From contig JAAVJQ010000009.1 of assembly GCA_012038135.1 (NCBI GenBank), positions 81,749-145,748 on the forward strand: a stretch of 64,000 nt of DNA. Reading direction: 5' to 3'. The notes beneath the pieces were generated by a model. It was not told the origin of the DNA, did no database searches, and saw only the letters and a list, made by a program, of their open reading frames with translations. The position numbers were made by a program, and so were the translations under genes. Source of the stretch: Salinimicrobium nanhaiense (GTDB taxonomy: Bacteria > Bacteroidota > Bacteroidia > Flavobacteriales > Flavobacteriaceae). Below, one piece after another: positions 60,588 to 64,000 of the stretch (position 1 is the stretch's first letter; each line of letters starts with the position of its first letter).

Positions 60588-61673
60588 ATGCAAAAACCAA
60601 AAAAGATCTTTCTGGAGGCACACAACCTTAAAAATATGTATTCGGGGTTTGGGCAATTCAACTATTGGCTTATAAAGAGCCTCATCAATAATGCACCTGA
60701 GCTGGATTTTGTCCTTAATGCAAAATCCCGGAAATCTCTGGATGTTTTTGAAGGTAAAGTTGATTTCCAGAAATACTACGCTCTTAGCAGATACCCGGCT
60801 TTCCGCATTCGTCAAAAATTTGACTTATGGCATTCCATGAATCAAAATACCAAAATAGAACCGGCACGAAAGATGCCTTACGTGCTCACGGTTCATGACG
60901 TTAATTTCATGGAGCAGGGCTGTAATAGCAAAAAAGATAAAAAAAGAAAAGCACTCATTGAGGATAAAATTAAAAGGAGCGATGTCATCGTCTTTGTTTC
61001 TCATCATGCGAAGAAATCTGCAAACACCTTTTTTGAAATTCCTGAAAACTTACCTCAACCTGTTATTTATAATGGCAATCCAGTTCAAAAGGTGGCAGTA
61101 ACAACCACCGTGCAGAACAAACATGCTGCACATAAAAAACCGTTTTTGTTTTGTATAGGTCAATTCAGGCCCGGCAAAAATTTTCATTCGCTTGTGGGAA
61201 TGCTTTCGCAATTAAAGGACTACAATTTAATTATCGCGGGCAACAGCAACACCTCTTACGGTGAGAAAGTTGCACAGCAGATCGAAAAATTCGGCCTTAA
61301 AGATCGGGTTTTCCTTACGGGGAAAATTTCAGAATCAGAAAAGCATTTTTATCTTCAAAACTGTGAGGCCTTTCTGTTTCCTTCCCTATATGAAGGCTTT
61401 GGGTTACCTCCTATCGAGGCGATGACCTATGGGAAACCGGTCTTTCTTGCCAATAGAACCTCCCTGCCCGAAATTGGGGGAGATTGGGCCTTTTACTGGA
61501 ACGATTTTACTCCCGAAGCTATGGCAGAAGTTTTTGAACTGGGAATGACGGCCTACCGGCAAAACACGGAGCAATTCGAAAGAGAATTGAAAACCAGGGC
61601 AGCATTATTTGACTGGGACAATACCGCAAAGCAATACCTCGCCGTGTATGACGAACTTTTACAAAAAGACTAA
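60588..61673 (+). CDS. Glycosyltransferase family 4, 361 aa
   Basis: GT-B enzyme. The start MQKPKKIFLEAHNLKNMYSG (60588) is chosen because the longer frame (60516) crosses the promoter. The N-domain has SGFGQFNYWLIKSL and LTVHDVNF; the C-domain has LFCIGQFRPGKNFHSLVGML (about 204-223), VFLTGKISESEK and the signature PSLYEGFGLPPIEAMTYGKP (E-x7-E). It transfers a sugar from a nucleotide-sugar to the growing core. Divergent from the kinase gene. Confidence 0.92.
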   Translation: MQKPKKIFLEAHNLKNMYSGFGQFNYWLIKSLINNAPELDFVLNAKSRKSLDVFEGKVDFQKYYALSRYPAFRIRQKFDLWHSMNQNTKIEPARKMPYVLTVHDVNFMEQGCNSKKDKKRKALIEDKIKRSDVIVFVSHHAKKSANTFFEIPENLPQPVIYNGNPVQKVAVTTTVQNKHAAHKKPFLFCIGQFRPGKNFHSLVGMLSQLKDYNLIIAGNSNTSYGEKVAQQIEKFGLKDRVFLTGKISESEKHFYLQNCEAFLFPSLYEGFGLPPIEAMTYGKPVFLANRTSLPEIGGDWAFYWNDFTPEAMAEVFELGMTAYRQNTEQFERELKTRAALFDWDNTAKQYLAVYDELLQKD

Positions 61674-61742
61674 ATTTTATGAAGAATATTTTTTCGGCAA
61701 TTGCGGTTTTGAAAGCTTAAAAGAAGGATTAGGAAAGTAACC

Positions 61743-62861
61743 ATGGCAGAACAAAAGATCAAGATTCTTCACATTTCCGGAGTCAAGACCTGGAGTGGTG
61801 GTGGCGAAAATCACCTGGAAAACCTTCTTTATGAACTTCGCGCAGAGGCTGTTCACAACATATTCTGCGTGAGGGACAGCAGTATTCACCAAAGGCTTAA
61901 AGATTTGGGTGAAACCTGCTTTAGTGCACCTCTCACGCATAAAATGGACCCACGTTTTTTTCTGAAACTGGCTGTTCTATGTAAAAAAAGGAAATTTGAC
62001 CTGGTTCATATTCACGACAGCACAGCACTCACTTTAGCGGTCATGGCCGATCATTTTGCCGAACTGCCGCCCTTCATTTTAAGCAAAAAGACATCGTTCC
62101 CTATTCGAAACAGGCCCCAAACGCTTTATAAATATAAATACCCCAAGGTAAAAAAAATACTTTGCGTCTCTGAAGCAACCCGTAAAGTAGCTGCAGCAGC
62201 TCTAAAGAAGACCTGTCATCTTGAGCTAATTTATCACGGGACTCGCATAGACGGAAAAAAAGCATCAAATAATCCAGACTTACGGAAAAAACTGAACTTA
62301 CCTAAAGATTGTTTTTTGATTGGCAACATTGCGAATCATATAGACGCAAAAGATCTCGAAACCTTTGTGCGCACCGCCGATTTCCTGATCAATGAGAAAA
62401 ATCTTAAGAACATACATTTTGTGCAAATTGGGAATTATGGAAAACCCACAGAAAAGATCCTTAAACTCCCGGGCAGGTTTGGTCTCGATCAACATATCAG
62501 CTTTTTAGGCTATGTCCCAAATGCCGAATACTTGCTACCGCAGTTCAATGTGAATTTAATTACCTCAGAAAATGAAGGTTTGCCCCAGGTCATCTACGAA
62601 TCCTTCTACTATGGAACCCCCGTGGTGAGTACCAACGTGGGTGGAATTCCAGAAGCTATAGAAAACGGGGTCAATGGATTGCTTTCTGATGTTTACGACT
62701 ATAAGTCTCTTGGTGAAAACATTGTGTTTTTAATGGAAAATCCGCAGCTAATCCCGAACTTTGTCAAAATTTCAAAGGAAAAGCTACTGCGGGATTTCAC
62801 CTCTACAAAGATGGCTCAAAAAACCCTTGCAGTTTATAAAGAAGTACTTAATGGAGACTAA
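61743..62861 (+). CDS. Glycosyltransferase family 4, 372 aa
   Basis: GT-B enzyme related to WaaG-like transferases. It opens KIKILHISGVKTWSGGGENH, then DLVHIHDST, KKILCVSEATRKV and IYHGTRID; the C-domain has IGNIANHIDAKDL, FLGYVPNAEYLLPQ and the nucleotide-sugar motif SENEGLPQVIYESFYYGTPV. A sugar-transfer step in the same glycan is likely. Its 3' end overlaps the tsaC gene by 11 bp. Confidence 0.92.
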   Translation: MAEQKIKILHISGVKTWSGGGENHLENLLYELRAEAVHNIFCVRDSSIHQRLKDLGETCFSAPLTHKMDPRFFLKLAVLCKKRKFDLVHIHDSTALTLAVMADHFAELPPFILSKKTSFPIRNRPQTLYKYKYPKVKKILCVSEATRKVAAAALKKTCHLELIYHGTRIDGKKASNNPDLRKKLNLPKDCFLIGNIANHIDAKDLETFVRTADFLINEKNLKNIHFVQIGNYGKPTEKILKLPGRFGLDQHISFLGYVPNAEYLLPQFNVNLITSENEGLPQVIYESFYYGTPVVSTNVGGIPEAIENGVNGLLSDVYDYKSLGENIVFLMENPQLIPNFVKISKEKLLRDFTSTKMAQKTLAVYKEVLNGD

Positions 62862-63417
62862 TGAAGAAATTAATAACGCATTAAGCGTCTTAAAAAGAGG
62901 AGGAATAATTTTATATCCTACCGATACGGTTTGGGGAATTGGCTGTGATGCAACCAATGCAGATGCTATCGACAAGATCTATGCTTTAAAGAAGAGAAGT
63001 GAAGAAAAGGCCCTCATTTGCCTGGTTTCAGATTTTAAGATGCTCAACCAATTTGTTGAAGAGGTGCCCGAGGTAGCTTACGATATACTGAAATATGCCG
63101 CAAAACCTACCACGATCATCTACGATAAACCTATTAGAGTAGCAGAAAACCTTGTAGGAAACGATAATACTTTAGGAATAAGGGTTACCAAAGATGATTT
63201 TTGCCAGAAATTGATCCGGAAACTTAAACGTCCGTTGGTTTCAACATCGGCCAACCTAAGCAACCAACCTACTCCGGAAGCTTTTGCCCAAATTTCTCCC
63301 GAAATTTTAAAGGGGGTAGACTATGTGGTAAATTTGCAACAGTCTTTAAAGACTCCAAAGCCTTCAGCTATTATTAAGTTGAGTAATGACGGAAAGGTTA
63401 AAGTGATCAGGAAGTAA
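62851..63417 (+). CDS. tsaC: Threonylcarbamoyl-AMP synthase (YrdC/Sua5 core)
   Basis: First enzyme of t6A tRNA modification, 188 aa, making threonylcarbamoyl-adenylate. Core motifs: ILYPTDTVWGIGCD, the KKRSEEKAL loop, PTTIIYDKP, GIRVTKDDF and LVSTSANLSNQPTP. It has no Sua5 C-terminal domain. The start is ATG 62851, overlapping the end of the GT4 gene by 11 bp; a longer frame (62761) lies wholly inside that gene and is rejected. Confidence 0.94.
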   Translation: METNEEINNALSVLKRGGIILYPTDTVWGIGCDATNADAIDKIYALKKRSEEKALICLVSDFKMLNQFVEEVPEVAYDILKYAAKPTTIIYDKPIRVAENLVGNDNTLGIRVTKDDFCQKLIRKLKRPLVSTSANLSNQPTPEAFAQISPEILKGVDYVVNLQQSLKTPKPSAIIKLSNDGKVKVIRK

Positions 63418-63423
63418 ATTTTA

Positions 63424-63885
63424 AAAGGCCACGAATACACTAATATTTTTGGCTCATTCAGAAGATTAAAGGTTGAGATAAAATTGCATGGCCAATATTC
63501 TATATAAAGAGGAAAGTTATTCAATTGTTGGTGCTCTTTTCGAAGTTTACAACAATCTGGGCAGTGGTTTCGCGGAAATTGTTTACAAAGATGCACTGGA
63601 ACTTGAATTTAATAACAGAAGAATACCATTTGCCAGAGAAAAAGAATACTCTGTCACCTACAAAAATCAGGTTTTACCACACAAGTTTTATGCAGATTTT
63701 GTCGTCCATAATAAAATAATTTTGGAAATAAAATCTATTGAAAACCTACACGATAAGTTTTTTTCACAATGTATTAATTACCTCAAGGTTTCAAATTTGC
63801 GATTAGCCATTTTAGCCAATTTTCATAAGGATTTACTGGACCATCGCCGGATTGTCCTATAAATGATTCGTGAATTCGGTACGCC
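63424..63885. repeat. Simple flanking repeats of the GxxExxY gene
   Basis: Left of the gene, GGCCACGAATACACTAAT (about 63427-63444); right of it, ATGATTCGTGAATTCGGTAC (63863-63882), whose reverse complement is GTACCGAATTCACGAATCAT. The CACGAAT words face each other across the 63488-63862 gene. A similar CGAATTCACGAAT word is at about 23640 without a gene. Confidence 0.55.
63488..63862 (+). CDS. GxxExxY protein (PD-(D/E)XK-like), 124 aa
   Basis: Carries the defining motif GSGFAEIVYKDALELEF (G-x-x-E-x-x-Y) near residues 24-32, then KNQVLPHKFYADFVV and ILEIKSIENL, the D-x(n)-E-x-K arrangement of PD-(D/E)XK nuclease-like folds. Many copies occur in Bacteroidota and Planctomycetes; function is unknown. 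It is bracketed by inverted CACGAAT words, as if inserted downstream of tsaC. Confidence 0.92.
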   Translation: MANILYKEESYSIVGALFEVYNNLGSGFAEIVYKDALELEFNNRRIPFAREKEYSVTYKNQVLPHKFYADFVVHNKIILEIKSIENLHDKFFSQCINYLKVSNLRLAILANFHKDLLDHRRIVL

Positions 63886-64000
63886 AAGAAGCGTGCATTA
63901 ATTATAAACCCAGTAATATGAAAGGATTACACAGACCACTTTGTCGTTCAGTCTGAAGCAACCATGAGGTGCGTGCGGGAGACCAATCGTGCTAAGTTCA
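63863..64000. other. Right window edge, unassigned
   Basis: After the flanking repeat, the last 100 bases contain no recognisable gene. The final 42 bases (AGGTGCGTGCGGGAGACC and following) have a compact GC-rich look unlike the surroundings and may be the start of a structured RNA, intron or other element cut by the window. Confidence 0.25.

Noticed and set aside
62761..62850. Upstream extension of tsaC
   Set aside because: It lies inside the GT4 coding sequence; the conserved protein starts at ATG 62851.

Overview
The window looks like chromosome from a marine-type flavobacterium (phylum Bacteroidota, family Flavobacteriaceae, Gramella/Salegentibacter-like by eye). The evidence is a GldI gliding lipoprotein, a secreted nuclease with a type IX secretion (T9SS) tail, DUF349, DUF5606 and DUF3810 proteins, Bacteroidota tyrosine recombinases, and repeated promoters with a TAnnTTTG -7 box in place of E. 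coli-type -10 boxes. No rRNA and no complete tRNA gene was found.

Positions 1-5930 are the right-hand part of an integrated island. It is visibly more A+T rich and gene-poor than the rest. It holds a decayed tyrosine recombinase, a frameshifted STAS-like gene, three copies of a stem-loop repeat, very small membrane ORFs, a multi-pass membrane protein and one intact integrase. The island ends at a 3' fragment of a tRNA-Met(CAT) gene, which marks it as a tRNA-integrated element. A second tRNA-end remnant follows.

Positions 6.2-24 kb are ordinary chromosome: DUF488, universal stress protein, soluble PAS histidine kinase, aldo/keto reductase, hisS, an FtsX/MacB-type permease, ndk, the DHH phosphoesterase-gldI-PPIase operon, a 1327-residue secreted nuclease and pepD. 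A 222-bp MITE-like element with terminal inverted repeats and a 9-bp target duplication lies at 9.0-9.25 kb. An array of hairpin repeats with a period near 51 bp lies at 14.0-14.4 kb.

Positions 24-54 kb carry more housekeeping genes: DUF3810, two secreted amidohydrolase-like proteins, a SpoU methyltransferase, an M48 protease, a RelA/SpoT protein, a Fur-family regulator with purA, a processive GT2 synthase, an App1-type phosphatase, an OstA-like protein, an aminotransferase, TPR, two overlapping DUF368 (undecaprenyl-phosphate carrier family) genes, aroE, DUF349, then mazG, DUF5606, def and ruvX on the minus strand, and dapD. A four-helix-bundle (IVS-type) gene sits between def and ruvX, flanked by simple repeats, and looks like an inserted cassette.

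Positions 54.4-62.9 kb form a cell-surface glycan (probably LPS core/outer core) locus: two CDP-glycerol-glycerophosphotransferase-like proteins, a heptosyltransferase-like GT9, a small sugar/alcohol-phosphate nucleotidyltransferase, an FkbM methyltransferase, a Kdo/heptose kinase-like protein and two GT4 glycosyltransferases. A truncated GT9 relic lies at its left edge. tsaC and a GxxExxY protein follow. The pairing of a cytidylyltransferase-like enzyme with two TagB/TagF-like transferases in a Gram-negative, and the cassette-like small genes, are the parts most worth following up.
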